From: Trichodesmium sp. MAG_R03
GTDB taxonomy: Bacteria; Cyanobacteriota; Cyanobacteriia; Cyanobacteriales; Microcoleaceae
DNA: 35,157 bases
Assembly: GCA_023356535.1 (NCBI GenBank)
Contig: JAKQYF010000024.1
Location: 1 to 35,157 of the forward strand
Direction of reading: 5' to 3'
Numbering within the stretch: position 1 is the stretch's first letter; every line of letters begins with the position of its first letter. A model generated the notes under the pieces. The model made no database searches. It had not been told where the DNA came from and saw only the letters and a list, made by a program, of their open reading frames with translations. This document shows positions 1 through 8,772 of the stretch, in pieces. Made by a program: the position numbers and the translations under genes.

Positions 1-153
1 TCCACACCTACTGCAAGTTTTAGAACTAGGAAACCATCTATCCACAATGGTTAACTTAGAGCCATACAGTTGACATTTGTACTTTAATTGTCTGCGAAAT
101 TCGTAAAAACCCATATCGGCACTCACGAAATAATAACATATTTATGGAAAAAA

Positions 154-200
154 ATCAACTAAAAAGTCGCCCTAGAAGGGCGAGACTTTAAACCTAAACA
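154..200. repeat. Dispersed hairpin repeat (GTCGCCC...GGGCGAG core)
   Basis: A short hairpin with arms cgccct and agggcg, flanked by conserved sequence (aatcaactaaaaag before, actttaaacc after). The same block with the same flanks occurs at 8533-8583 and, in reverse complement, at 2966-3020. In those two places it lies next to IS200/IS605 relics, so this copy is probably another scrap of such an element. The remaining bases from 1 to 272 hold nothing else I recognise. Confidence 0.55.
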
Positions 201-272
201 GTTTTGTTATAGAAGTTAAATTTCACAATTCATCTAAAATGAAATTTGTACAACTTATTTTTCCATAGACTG

Positions 273-1259
273 CTAAAATAAAATTGCGATCGCACCACCA
301 ACAAAAGTTTGTAAACTCTCAGTTACAGCAGTAGTAACTCCATAAGTAAAAGGTAAACTATCAATCACCATTACCAAACACAACAACATCAAATAGTAGA
401 TAGAATACTTAAACAGCGATCGAGCCACATCCTTATTAGAAGGATTTTGTAGCAACTGCCAAGCTTTCTGAATAAAAATTGCACCAAGGTAAGTCGCCAA
501 CACTGCATAAACTATTCCACTTGCGTGTAACGGATAAACCAGCAATAGAGTCATAGGAATCAAAATCAGAGTGTAGACCCAAATCTGTCTAGCCGTTTCC
601 TCATTACCCTCAATCACAGGTAACATAGGCACCCCAACTTCCTGATATTCATCACGAATATAAATTGCCAATGCCCAAAAATGAGGAGGAGTCCAGATAA
701 AAATAATTGCAAACAGTACCCAAGCGGCCCAACTCAATTCCCCTGTAACAGCAGCCCAACCCACTAACGGAGGAATAGCACCAGCAGCACCACCAATGAC
801 AATATTTTGAACACTGTGACGTTTTAAGCAATGAGTGTAAACGCCAACATAAAAAACTATTCCCGACATTGCCAACAGTGCAGCTAGTAAATTAGCAAAA
901 ACCGTGAGCAAACTAAATGATGTCACTGCCAGAGTAAATGCAAAGATGAGAGCATCACGAGGTTTAACCCTCCCAGACGGAATAGGTCGCCAGCGAGTAC
1001 GCTCCATAATATAATCAATATCGCTGTCGTAGATACAGTTAATAGTATTAGCTGCGCCAGAAGCTAATGCACCACCTGTTAATGTCACTAACAAAAGTAA
1101 GGGAGAGACTTCTCCTTTTGCTCCCAACCACATTCCTGCTGCAGTTGTAATCAGTAATAGCAGAATAATACGGGGTTTTATAAGTTCATAATAGCTTTTA
1201 ATTATTTGTAGTATATTGTCATGGTGTCGTGGAAGACTATGAGAAATAACTTCTTGCAT
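273..1259 (-). CDS. ctaB: Protoheme IX farnesyltransferase (heme O synthase)
   Basis: Transfers a farnesyl group to protoheme IX to make heme O, the precursor of the heme A used by aa3 oxidase. It is a membrane protein of the UbiA prenyltransferase superfamily. The 328-residue product has many hydrophobic segments and the family's Asp-rich site: the stretch [12 protein letters not shown] near residue 73 fits N-x-x-x-D-x-x-x-D, followed by [10 protein letters not shown] second loop has [15 protein letters not shown]. Length is normal. The ATG at 1259 leaves about 20 hydrophilic residues before the first membrane segment. It lies downstream of ctaA on the same strand, 160 bp apart, with a 91-bp repeat filling most of that gap. 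It serves the ctaCDE oxidase encoded on the opposite strand nearby. Confidence 0.96.
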   Translation of the reverse strand: MQEVISHSLPRHHDNILQIIKSYYELIKPRIILLLLITTAAGMWLGAKGEVSPLLLLVTLTGGALASGAANTINCIYDSDIDYIMERTRWRPIPSGRVKPRDALIFAFTLAVTSFSLLTVFANLLAALLAMSGIVFYVGVYTHCLKRHSVQNIVIGGAAGAIPPLVGWAAVTGELSWAAWVLFAIIFIWTPPHFWALAIYIRDEYQEVGVPMLPVIEGNEETARQIWVYTLILIPMTLLLVYPLHASGIVYAVLATYLGAIFIQKAWQLLQNPSNKDVARSLFKYSIYYLMLLCLVMVIDSLPFTYGVTTAVTESLQTFVGGAIAILF

Positions 1260-1308
1260 CGATTCTTATTTGTTTATTTGTTAAATTTTTGTTTTGACTA
1301 GTTATTAT

Positions 1309-1399
1309 CAGAACTTATGTAGAACCATCAGATATATTAAAGGTTAACAGCTGTTAACCCCTATAGATATTGTATGATTTGAAATTTCCCGTAAGTTCT
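1309..1399. repeat. 90-bp palindromic-ended element, subtype B
   Basis: A diverged 91-bp copy with ends cagaactta and taagttct, between ctaA and ctaB. Its centre (gttaacccctatagat and the following tgtat) is shared with the element at 31540-31631, which defines a subtype distinct from the commoner A and C interiors. Confidence 0.65.
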
Positions 1400-1419
1400 A
1401 ATTATTTTTATGCTGATAA

Positions 1420-2334
1420 TTAGACAACTGCAACTTTTCGATCCCGTAAAGCAATAACAGTAAAAGCTACTAAAGTTCCTAGTAATGCTGCTCCTATAGC
1501 TTGATGAGACACGGTTAACAATTCTACTTGCAGACGTAACCGGAAGGTCATCACCCCTAGAGCAATTTGAGCTAATACCAGCAAACCAGACCAGTTTGCT
1601 AATTTTCGCAGGAGCGGATCTAAAGTAGGGGTGCGCCACACCATTACCACTAATATTAATGTTGCTAAAGTAGGAGGCACAACCCCAGCAAGATGACTAT
1701 TCATTACCATACAAAGTTCTGCCATACCAAAGCACTCATGTAATGCCCATTGAGAAGCAACTAAGCCACCCAGTAAACTTTGTAGATATACAAGAATAGT
1801 AGCGGTTAATCCCACCCAAGGTAATTTACCAACATTGCCAGTACCCTTATATGGCATCATCGATATACCTATAACTAATAGGGTCATAAAGTAAAGTAAA
1901 GCCGTGCCTAAGTGAGCCGTGACAATATCAAAACGTAATAGTTGTGTTACCGTTAATCCGCCCAGTACACCTTGGAAAACTATTAAACCTAAAGCAAAGG
2001 TAGATGCCCAGGGTAGCCAACTAGGGAGTTTTTGTCTATGCCACCATGATAAACCCATCAGAGCGATCGCGCCCAGGCCAATTAAACTTGCATCTAACCG
2101 ATGGAACCATTCTAAAAATACTTGTAGGTTCATTTGTGCCATTGGTACTAACCTACCATAACACAACGGCCAGTCAGGACAGGCTAAACCTGCATTCATC
2201 ACTCTAGTAGCACTACCAATCGCCATCAATATTAGAGTGGCTAGACATAGTTTCCATACTAAGCCACGAATAAGTGCCCGTGCTTGAGGCTGGGAGTAAA
2301 TAATTCCATTGTCATTAAAAACAGAATTGGCCAT
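1420..2334 (-). CDS. ctaA: Heme A synthase (COX15/CtaA family)
   Basis: Converts heme O to heme A by oxidising a methyl side chain, supplying the cofactor of aa3 oxidase. The 304-residue protein is hydrophobic with about eight membrane segments. The expected conserved histidines are visible in WFHRLDASLIG, TAHLGTALL, NSHLAGVVPP and SHQAIGAALLG. Two Cys pairs fit the family's pattern: CPDWPLC near residue 52, and a second in HECFGMAELC near residue 200. Length is normal. The ATG at 2334 is the first in frame. It probably forms a unit with ctaB downstream, and it is transcribed away from ctaCDE. Confidence 0.95.
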   Translation of the reverse strand: MANSVFNDNGIIYSQPQARALIRGLVWKLCLATLILMAIGSATRVMNAGLACPDWPLCYGRLVPMAQMNLQVFLEWFHRLDASLIGLGAIALMGLSWWHRQKLPSWLPWASTFALGLIVFQGVLGGLTVTQLLRFDIVTAHLGTALLYFMTLLVIGISMMPYKGTGNVGKLPWVGLTATILVYLQSLLGGLVASQWALHECFGMAELCMVMNSHLAGVVPPTLATLILVVMVWRTPTLDPLLRKLANWSGLLVLAQIALGVMTFRLRLQVELLTVSHQAIGAALLGTLVAFTVIALRDRKVAVV

Positions 2335-2763
2335 AATTTTTATATTTTATTTTATTATTGCTATAGCAGTTCTTTAATATATAAGGTATAGCTTTAGTTC
2401 CTCCTCTCCTATCCTACTTTTTTTAACGCTTTTGAGGAAATTTAGTGGGGATCGCAAATACATCTCAATAATTGTGAGAATTGCTATAATTCAAGTAAAG
2501 ACGAAACTAAGTCTGGGGATCAAGGTGAATCATCCTTCATTGTTGTTGGGTTTTAAAAAATTTTTTGATTTTAATTTTTCTTCATTGTTTCTTAAAGTTT
2601 ATTTTTTACTTTTTCTTGTATTGAACATCACTAAAATATAAAACTTAGGAGTACATACTTAATTGTAACTTTGTTTACCCCAAAATAGGGTGAAGTTTTT
2701 TGATGCAATAATTAAAATAAAATAAACTTTAGCTAAAGCAATCGTCCCTAAATATAGATAGCA
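2335..2763. other. Gap with no recognised feature
   Basis: AT-rich upstream region of ctaA, about 430 bp. An open frame at 2432-2641 on the plus strand gives a phenylalanine-rich, low-complexity product with no ribosome site or recognisable motif, so I do not call a gene. Any ctaA promoter should lie here, but none stands out. Confidence 0.4.
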
Positions 2764-2792
2764 TTGACTTAATCAAAAAATAAAAATATAAT
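2764..2792 (+). promoter_or_regulatory. Near-consensus sigma-70 promoter at tnpB relic
   Basis: TTGACT at 2764-2769 and TATAAT at 2787-2792 are separated by exactly 17 bases. Transcription would begin near 2799, just upstream of the tnpB-like start at 2835 (MKSIKAKLKV). This suggests the decayed element and its 3' RNA could still be transcribed. Confidence 0.55.
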
Positions 2793-3300
2793 ATGTTAGA
2801 AATCATAGGATTATATAGGCTATGCTCAAAATATATGAAATCTATCAAAGCAAAGCTCAAAGTTAATAATAAACAGAAAACCCTAATGGCTCAGCATGCA
2901 GGTTATAGCAGATGGTGTTATAATTGTCAGTTAAGTTTGGGAAATGCTGCGGTTCAGTATGGTTATCAAAAAATTGGGTTTTAAACCTCGCCCTTCTAGG
3001 ACGACTTTTTACTTCTTTTTTTTGAAAATGATATTCAAAAACCATAAATTTTCAAGAGAAATATTACATTGAGGTTGGAGGCAATTTTTAAGAGACTCTT
3101 GAGAAAGAAAGGCAGAAAAATACAGTTGTGATTTTAGAGTAATTACCAGGTGGGAGCCTACTTCTAACATCTGCTCTAGTTGTGGATATCAAAAGTGGAA
3201 AGTTATTCCTTATATTCAAAGAATGGTTTTGTCTTAATTGTGATAGTAAGCACGACCATGATCAAAATGCAGCAATAAATATACAGCGCTTTCCGTTGTT
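2793..3300 (+). pseudogene. tnpB: Degenerate IS200/IS605-family tnpB
   Basis: The remnant keeps an N-terminal piece (MKSIKAKLKVNNKQKTLMAQ from 2835, typical of TnpB) and a C-terminal zinc-finger piece near 3150-3295 (WEPTSNICSSCG, then after a frameshift EWFCLNC and DHDQNAAINIQ). The middle, including most of the RuvC-like nuclease core, is missing and is replaced by a stretch containing the dispersed hairpin at 2966-3020. TnpB is the RNA-guided nuclease of these elements. This copy cannot encode a working protein. It separates the divergent ctaA and ctaC genes. Confidence 0.8.
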
Positions 3301-3545
3301 ATGAGTTCGCCCACGGGAGTAAGATGTCCGGACTAGATGACTTTCACCATGATCTCTATATTTCATTTGCCCGAAATCTGCTGTATTAGTAACGGGCGAG
3401 CAGTCCGAGGCAACAAGCGGGGGTGGAGGTAACCCTCAGACTACCATCAAGATATGGAGCAGTCTGTGAAACCTCAACCCACTAATAGAGCTTCGGCTCG
3501 GTAATAATTCCCGTACTTTTAGGCCAGGGAAAATGTCAAAAGTAG
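3300..3545 (+). ncRNA. IS200/IS605 right end, omegaRNA-like region
   Basis: The segment after the tnpB zinc finger matches in style the structured 3' region of these elements, from which the TnpB guide RNA is made in characterised systems. It includes the phrase gcagtctgtgaaacctcaac, the hairpin-forming agcttcggct, and a terminal hairpin ttccc...gggaa followed by aatgtcaa. The same landmarks in the same order are present on the minus strand at 8335-8425. The RNA role comes from family knowledge; here only the sequence similarity is seen. Confidence 0.6.
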
Positions 3546-3626
3546 ATGGTAAGTTTAAACTAAGTACAAGTTAAAAAATCCTCTAACAGACTTAATAGTT
3601 AACAACTGGAACTAATGCTCAACCAA

Positions 3627-3716
3627 CAGGACTTACCCAACCAAAGTAATTGTAGTGGTCATATCTGGAACCATGACAAATTATGGACCATATCTAGCAC
3701 TACTGCGTAAGTCCTG
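3627..3716 (-). repeat. 90-bp palindromic-ended element, subtype C (reverse)
   Basis: Ends are caggacttaccc and gcgtaagtcctg. The interior (agtaattgtagtgg...atatct...gacaaat) is the reverse complement of the interior of the element at 16023-16112. It lies 144 bp upstream of ctaC, within its probable leader or promoter region. Confidence 0.8.
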
Positions 3717-3860
3717 ACCAAATTAAATTAAGTAGATAGAGAACAATTTATAGACTGTGGTCAATGGTTCTCACAGAAGCAGAAAGCTTTTCTCCAAAGC
3801 TACTTTCTTTTGGTCAAGTGTGGGTCAGTTCAATCGAATCATAAAGCAACCTATAGTAAA

Positions 3861-4895
3861 ATGGAAAAAAAAGAAAAAGTACCAGTCTCAATAATAACTC
3901 TAGTAGTGGGTATATTAGTCACCATAATTAGCCTATGGGTAGGTCAAAACCATGGCCTTTTACCAGAGGCAGCTTCCGAACAAGCTTCTCTAGTTGATGA
4001 TCTTTTTGATGTCATGTTTACTATAGGAATAGGTTTATTTATAGTAGTAGAAGGAACGATCATCTTTTCTGTAATTAAATTTCGTCGGCGGAAAGGAGAC
4101 GATGGTGATGGTGCCAACTTTAAAGAAAATTTACCATTAGAAATATTTTGGACAGCAATTCCATCCATAATTGTAATTGGCCTTGGCATCTATAGTGTAG
4201 ATGTATACAGACAGATGGGTGGATTTAATCCAAATGCTACAGTGATAGCTCATCATCATGCCCCATCTCACCAGCAAATGGCGAAAATGCCTGGTGCAGC
4301 AATTGCAGCTCCCTTGATAGCAAATGCCGAAGGAATAGAATCAACAGAAGTAGCTGAAAAAGTGGCTAGTAAATATGGTTTTGGAGCAATTCCTACGGAG
4401 GAAGGAAAAACAGCAGATATAGTAGTTGAAATTGTAGGAGTTCAATATGATTGGCTGATCAACTATCCCGAGAATGATATTTTGTATGCAGAAGAACTAC
4501 ATATTCCTGTAAACAAGGATATTCAAATCAACCTTTCGGCTGAAGATGTAATTCACTCTTTCTGGATACCTGCTTTCCGTCTGAAACAAGATGCAATTCC
4601 TAGTAAAGATACCCAATTGCGTTTTGTAGCCACTAAAATAGGAGAATATCCAGTTTATTGTGCCGAACTTTGCGGTTCTTACCACGGATCAATGAGAACA
4701 ACAGTTGTTGTTGAAACCCAAGAAGAATACGACGCTTGGATAGAAGAAAATACTTTTGCTCAACAACCAGGATTAAATCAAACTATAGCAGTAAACACTG
4801 CTGATTTATCAGACTCGGAATACCTCAAACCCTACTCTCAGGAGATGGGTATTGATTCGGAAACATTAAATCAAATTCATCCAACTTACCACTAA
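3861..4895 (+). CDS. ctaC: Cytochrome c oxidase subunit II
   Basis: Accepts electrons from cytochrome c or plastocyanin through its binuclear CuA centre and passes them to subunit I. The CuA ligands are visible: HSFWIPAFRLKQD supplies the first His, and YCAELCGSYHGSM gives C-x3-C-x3-H-x2-M. The aromatic patch for electron entry is in QYDWLINYPEN. Two membrane segments occupy roughly residues 7-26 and 46-95. A His- and Ala-rich insertion (AHHHAPSHQQM) lies between the membrane part and the copper domain. I start at the ATG at 3861 (MEKKEKVPVS) because it places the first helix near the N-terminus; an in-frame TTG at 3810 would add 17 unlikely residues. No clear ribosome site. ctaD follows after 89 bp. 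Confidence 0.95.
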   Translation: MEKKEKVPVSIITLVVGILVTIISLWVGQNHGLLPEAASEQASLVDDLFDVMFTIGIGLFIVVEGTIIFSVIKFRRRKGDDGDGANFKENLPLEIFWTAIPSIIVIGLGIYSVDVYRQMGGFNPNATVIAHHHAPSHQQMAKMPGAAIAAPLIANAEGIESTEVAEKVASKYGFGAIPTEEGKTADIVVEIVGVQYDWLINYPENDILYAEELHIPVNKDIQINLSAEDVIHSFWIPAFRLKQDAIPSKDTQLRFVATKIGEYPVYCAELCGSYHGSMRTTVVVETQEEYDAWIEENTFAQQPGLNQTIAVNTADLSDSEYLKPYSQEMGIDSETLNQIHPTYH

Positions 4896-4984
4896 AAAAA
4901 TGATTTGGGATTTGGTCGAACAATCAATCAAGTCCCTGACCTTAAATAATAATAGCCAATTAGTAATTGTCAAAAAAATTACAA

Positions 4985-6757
4985 ATGACACAAACACAAA
5001 TTCCTTTAGATACTCAATCAAAACCAGAAAAATCACATCCGAAGGCGTGGAAATGGTATCACTACTTTGGCTATAACATAGACCATAAGGTAATTGGCAT
5101 TCAATATCTTGTTACTGCCTTCTTCTTCTATCTGCTTGGTGGTCTAATGGCAATGGGTCTAAGAGCAGAACTCTATACACCAGACTCAGACGTTCTTGAA
5201 CCAGAGATCTACAATGCTTTCCTGACAAATCATGGCACGATTATGATTTTCCTGTGGATCATTCCTGCTGCCATCGGTGGTCTCGGTAACTATCTCGTTC
5301 CCCTGATGGTAGGAGCAAGAGATATGGCATTTCCCAACTTAAACGCGATCGCCTTCTGGCTCAACCCGCCTGCTGGAGCATTATTAATTGCTAGTTTAGC
5401 TTTTGGAGGAGCACAAAGTGGTTGGACAGCATATCCACCCCTTAGCATTATTACCAATAACATGGGACAATCTTTATGGATCATCTGTATCGTGTTAGTG
5501 GGGACTTCCTCTATTCTGGGTGCCCTGAATTTTATTGCCACTATCCTCAAAATGAAAGTTCCTAGCATGAAATGGGAGGAGCTTCCCCTATTCTGCTGGG
5601 CAATTCTTGCTACCTCCGTTTTAGCTTTATGCTCTACTCCTGTTTTAGCAGCAGGGTTGATCATGTTATTATTTGATATCAACTTTGGCACTGGCTTCTT
5701 TATACCAGAGATGGGGGGTGATGTAGTCGTTTATCAGCACTTATTTTGGTTTTATTCTCACCCAGCAGTATATCTGATGATTCTGCCAATTTTTGGTATT
5801 ATCTCAGAAATTATTCCTATCCATGCCCGCAAACCAATATTTGGTTATAAGGCGATCGCCTATTCTAGTCTAGCTATTTGCTTAGTAGGTTTATTCGTCT
5901 GGGTCCACCATATGTTCACCAGTGGAACTCCACCTTGGATGCGGATGTTCTTCACCATATCTACTCTAATAGTTGCAGTTCCCACAGGAGTCAAAATCTT
6001 TAGTTGGATAGCCACTATCTGGGGCGGAAAAATACGCTTCACCAGTGGAATGCTTTTTGCCATTGGTCTATTAGTAATGTTTGTTATAGGTGGACTAAGT
6101 GGCGTAACTCTGGGAGCAGTTCCCTTTGATGTTCACGTTCATGATAGTTACTATGTAGTAGCTCACTTTCATTACGTTCTATTTGGTGGGTCAGTATTTG
6201 GCCTATATGCGGGAATCTATCACTGGTTCCCTAAAATCACAGGTCGGATGTACAACGAAACTTGGGGTCGAATACATTTTGTCCTCACTTTCATTGGTAC
6301 TAACCTGACCTTCTTACCTATGCACCAATTGGGTTTACAGGGAATGCCTCGTCGCATTGCTATGTATGACCCTCGCTTTGAATCTCTCAACCATATCTGT
6401 ACTTATGGGTCAATTCTTCTTGGCTTATCTGTAATTCCATTCTTGATTAATATGATTTGGAGTTGGATATCTGGACCAAAAGCTGGCGATAATCCTTGGA
6501 ATGGTTTATCTTTGGAGTGGACTACTAGCTCACCTCCTATAATCGAAAACTGGGAAGTATTGCCAGTGGTTACTTATGGTCCTTATGATTTTGGTTCTAA
6601 GAAAACTCTTGGTATTCGAGAGCGGTTCAACCTGATTTCTAAACCAACTTCGAGAGCTAAAGAAATAGGTATCCCTATATCTGAAGCTGATTCTTCATCC
6701 TTATATAGTGGTTCTGAGTCTATTAATGATTCTCAGGATCCTACTGGTGAAAATTAG
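4985..6757 (+). CDS. ctaD: Cytochrome c oxidase subunit I
   Basis: Catalytic subunit of the aa3 proton-pumping terminal oxidase, holding heme a and the heme a3-CuB site. Visible signatures: NHGTIMIFLWIIPAAIGG (heme a His), HLFWFYSHPAVY (CuB His with the cross-linked Tyr), HHMFTSG (CuB His pair) and HVHDSYYVVAHFHYV (heme a3 and heme a ligands). About twelve membrane segments fit the family. I choose the ATG at 4985 (MTQTQIPLDT), giving 590 residues; a TTG 18 bases upstream is possible. A Ser-rich hydrophilic tail of about 50 residues follows the last helix. It is translated after ctaC, and ctaE follows only after a repeat-filled 499-bp gap. Confidence 0.97.
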   Translation: MTQTQIPLDTQSKPEKSHPKAWKWYHYFGYNIDHKVIGIQYLVTAFFFYLLGGLMAMGLRAELYTPDSDVLEPEIYNAFLTNHGTIMIFLWIIPAAIGGLGNYLVPLMVGARDMAFPNLNAIAFWLNPPAGALLIASLAFGGAQSGWTAYPPLSIITNNMGQSLWIICIVLVGTSSILGALNFIATILKMKVPSMKWEELPLFCWAILATSVLALCSTPVLAAGLIMLLFDINFGTGFFIPEMGGDVVVYQHLFWFYSHPAVYLMILPIFGIISEIIPIHARKPIFGYKAIAYSSLAICLVGLFVWVHHMFTSGTPPWMRMFFTISTLIVAVPTGVKIFSWIATIWGGKIRFTSGMLFAIGLLVMFVIGGLSGVTLGAVPFDVHVHDSYYVVAHFHYVLFGGSVFGLYAGIYHWFPKITGRMYNETWGRIHFVLTFIGTNLTFLPMHQLGLQGMPRRIAMYDPRFESLNHICTYGSILLGLSVIPFLINMIWSWISGPKAGDNPWNGLSLEWTTSSPPIIENWEVLPVVTYGPYDFGSKKTLGIRERFNLISKPTSRAKEIGIPISEADSSSLYSGSESINDSQDPTGEN

Positions 6758-6769
6758 GTATTTTACTTA

Positions 6770-6877
6770 CAGGACTTACCCAGGCAAACTCAAAAAACCG
6801 GTTTTTCCTAGATTTCTATTGTTAAAAACAACCAACAATTTATCTTAGATACTGGGCGCTTGCATGGGTAAGTCCTA
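6770..6877. repeat. Palindromic-ended element, variant interior
   Basis: Ends caggacttaccc and gggtaagtcct match the 90-bp family, but the unit is 108 bp and the interior does not match subtypes A, B or C. It lies immediately after ctaD and splits the ctaD-ctaE unit. Confidence 0.7.
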
Positions 6878-7256
6878 ACTCATTTACTAACTTTCCTAAT
6901 TTATTAGATTAAGGGAACTAAACCCAACCTAATATAAATAGGATTTACCCAAAACCACCCTATTTAAATAGGGAGTATAAAAGCAGGCTTGTCCCATCAC
7001 CTAATCCGTTATTTAGTAAGGGCTGTAACTTTAAAAAATACCCTCTCACTAGAGGGAATTTGGTATCATTTCCTATATATAGTAGGTGATTTTATATTTT
7101 AGGTAAGTCCTGACAAATTGGCTAATACTAATTCACTTTAAAGATGTTGCAAACTTTATTTGTGGACTTTTGATTTTTGACTTCCGTGAAACGGTATAAC
7201 TATTCAATTATCCAACCTCAGAAATTAATTTTGTTAATTTAGGTATAGAGAAGATT
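6878..7256. other. ctaD-ctaE gap with perfect palindrome
   Basis: Non-coding. A perfect 16-base palindrome, ccctatttaaataggg, lies at 6958-6973. Around 7100-7114 there is a lone right end (taggtaagtcctg) of the 90-bp repeat family. No promoter or gene is evident, so ctaE may depend on read-through from ctaD. Confidence 0.5.
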
Positions 7257-7892
7257 ATGCAAGGTTCAACCATTGATACAACTAATAATTTAGTTGATAC
7301 TTCAGTTCATTCGGCATCAGTAGAAGCAGGACATCACGAAGAACATCAGGATTTAAGAGTTTTTGGATTATTAACATTTCTTGCTTCTGAGTCTTTAATG
7401 TTTGGAGGACTATTTGCTGCTTATTTAATTTATCGATCAAATGCGGGAGTCTGGCCTCCTGAAGAAACAGAAGTAGAGTTATTATTACCAACAATTAATA
7501 CTATTATTCTAGTTTCAAGTAGTTTTGTGATTCACAAGGGCGATACTGCGATTAAAAAGAATAATATCTCAGAAATGCGCTTATGGTATATAGTTACAGC
7601 AATCATGGGCATCATTTTCTTAGGTGGTCAGGTTTATGAGTACATAACTTTAGGTTATGGTCTGACTACTAATGTGTTTTCCAACTGTTTTTATGTGATG
7701 ACTGGTTTCCATGGTCTCCACGTTTTTGTTGGTGTATTGCTAATTCTTGGTGTTTTGTGGCGTTCTCGTCGTGCTGGTCATTACAACAAAGAAAAGCATG
7801 TTGGTATTGAGATGGCAGAAATATATTGGCACTTTGTTGATATTATCTGGATTGTCTTGTTCACTTTACTATATATTTTGACCCTATTTTAA
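7257..7892 (+). CDS. ctaE: Cytochrome c oxidase subunit III
   Basis: Third core subunit of the aa3 oxidase; it stabilises subunit I and proton uptake and carries no redox centre. The 211-residue protein matches the short, five-helix bacterial form. Landmarks are FLASESLMFGGLFAAYL with the conserved membrane Glu, the MTGFHGLHVFVG segment, and the C-terminal EIYWHFVDIIWIVLF. The first 35 residues are hydrophilic and His-rich (EAGHHEEHQDLR). A weak purine-rich ribosome site (gagaag) precedes the ATG at 7257. It completes the ctaC-ctaD-ctaE set. Confidence 0.96.
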   Translation: MQGSTIDTTNNLVDTSVHSASVEAGHHEEHQDLRVFGLLTFLASESLMFGGLFAAYLIYRSNAGVWPPEETEVELLLPTINTIILVSSSFVIHKGDTAIKKNNISEMRLWYIVTAIMGIIFLGGQVYEYITLGYGLTTNVFSNCFYVMTGFHGLHVFVGVLLILGVLWRSRRAGHYNKEKHVGIEMAEIYWHFVDIIWIVLFTLLYILTLF

Positions 7893-7932
7893 TCCACAAA
7901 ATTTTGTTTTGAAAAAGAAACCCAGTTTTCTG

Positions 7933-8055
7933 GATTTTCTATTTCTAAATATTATTTGTAGGAGCAAATCCTCCATATTATTGGTAACTTCGGTTATGAA
8001 GGAAAGTTATTTTTGCAAGCTTGCTAATATAGCAGGACTTTTGAGAATTGGTATC
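7933..8055 (+). repeat. Dispersed repeat R1, copy 1
   Basis: About 123 bp closely matching 18792-18914 in the same orientation. Shared blocks include gattttctatttctaaatat, tttg(t)aggagcaaat, gttattttttgcaag and aggacttttgagaatt. Both copies lie just outside gene ends. An open frame across 7909-8292 is built from repeats and is not called. Confidence 0.8.
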
Positions 8056-8062
8056 AGTCTTA

Positions 8063-8102
8063 GTAATTATAGAATTATAAACATATATTATATAACCGGA
8101 TT
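8063..8102 (+). repeat. Dispersed repeat R2, copy 1
   Basis: Forty bases (taattatagaattataaaca then tata and ataaccgga) that recur in reverse complement at 12875-12917, beside a palindrome there. Confidence 0.7.
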
Positions 8103-8112
8103 CTATATAAGT

Positions 8113-8200
8113 AGGGCTTGCGGATTAATTCTTAAAGCATTGACTTATATTGGCTTTAGCTTGATTTGGGTGGCAAAAAGTACCAGCTTTTCGATTTTAG
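8113..8200 (+). repeat. Dispersed repeat R3, copy 1
   Basis: About 88 bases recurring in reverse complement at 10980-11068. Conserved blocks: agggcttgcggattaat, aaagcattga, ggctttag and gcaaaaagtaccagctttt. Confidence 0.8.
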
Positions 8201-8223
8201 ATATTTCCCTTGCTACTATTGGT

Positions 8224-8313
8224 CAGGACTTACGCACGGGCACTACATCCAGTGAGGGCGAATACCATTCGCCCCTACATATGGTGTTTTAAGGTGAATT
8301 TGCGTAAGTCCTG
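8224..8313 (+). repeat. 90-bp palindromic-ended element, subtype A
   Basis: Ends caggacttacgca and tgcgtaagtcctg. The interior contains the near-palindrome gggcgaataccattcgccc and then tacatatggtgttttaaggt. Same orientation as 12164-12255, opposite to 17217-17309 and 19904-19994. Confidence 0.9.
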
Positions 8314-8334
8314 TTGGTTTGAAAGCCATTACTC

Positions 8335-8583
8335 TACATTCACATCCTCCCCGGCCTAAAGGCACTGGGTAACAACCGAGCCGTAGCCCCTCGGCGGGTT
8401 GACATTTCACAGGCTGCTGCTACTTTGGCAGTAGTCTGGCTGCTGGCCTCAATGTCCGTTTTTTTGTCTCGGATTGCCACCCGCGACTAATATATTTCTT
8501 GTGAACTAATAAAGCAATATAACATAACCTGTGAAAAAATCAACTAAAAAGTCGCCCGCTTATGGGCAAGGCTTTAAACCCAA
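8335..8583 (-). pseudogene. IS200/IS605 relic: tnpB 3' end and right end
   Basis: Read on the minus strand, this starts with the dispersed hairpin (gtttaaagccttgcccataa at about 8576), then a stretch resembling the C-terminal tail of cyanobacterial TnpB proteins (roughly TDIEASSQTTAKVAAACEM), then the right-end region (cctgtgaaatgtcaaccc, ggctacggctcgg, aggccggggaggatgtgaat). The order matches 2966-3545, so both derive from related elements. No transposase or nuclease gene remains. Confidence 0.65.
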
Positions 8584-8772
8584 ATTTTCGGTAAATTGCC
8601 TAATACGGTACAAAAAGGATAAAAATACTTTACAGGGAAATGTCTCTTTGACTAAGCTGTAGGACATCCTTCTTTTTCTTATTCTCTATTATCTATTCCC
8701 TGACAACCCAAATTTATTTTTTTAACTATAAAGACCTAGTGCGATTAGGAGAGGACAGAGAACAAGCAAAAG

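Noticed and set aside
2432..2641. 69-codon open frame upstream of the tnpB relic
   Set aside because: Low-complexity, Phe/Leu-rich product of an AT-rich gap with no start signal or recognisable pattern.
7909..8292. 127-codon open frame after ctaE
   Set aside because: It is made entirely of dispersed repeat blocks that recur elsewhere in non-coding positions and other orientations, with no ribosome site or protein-like motif.
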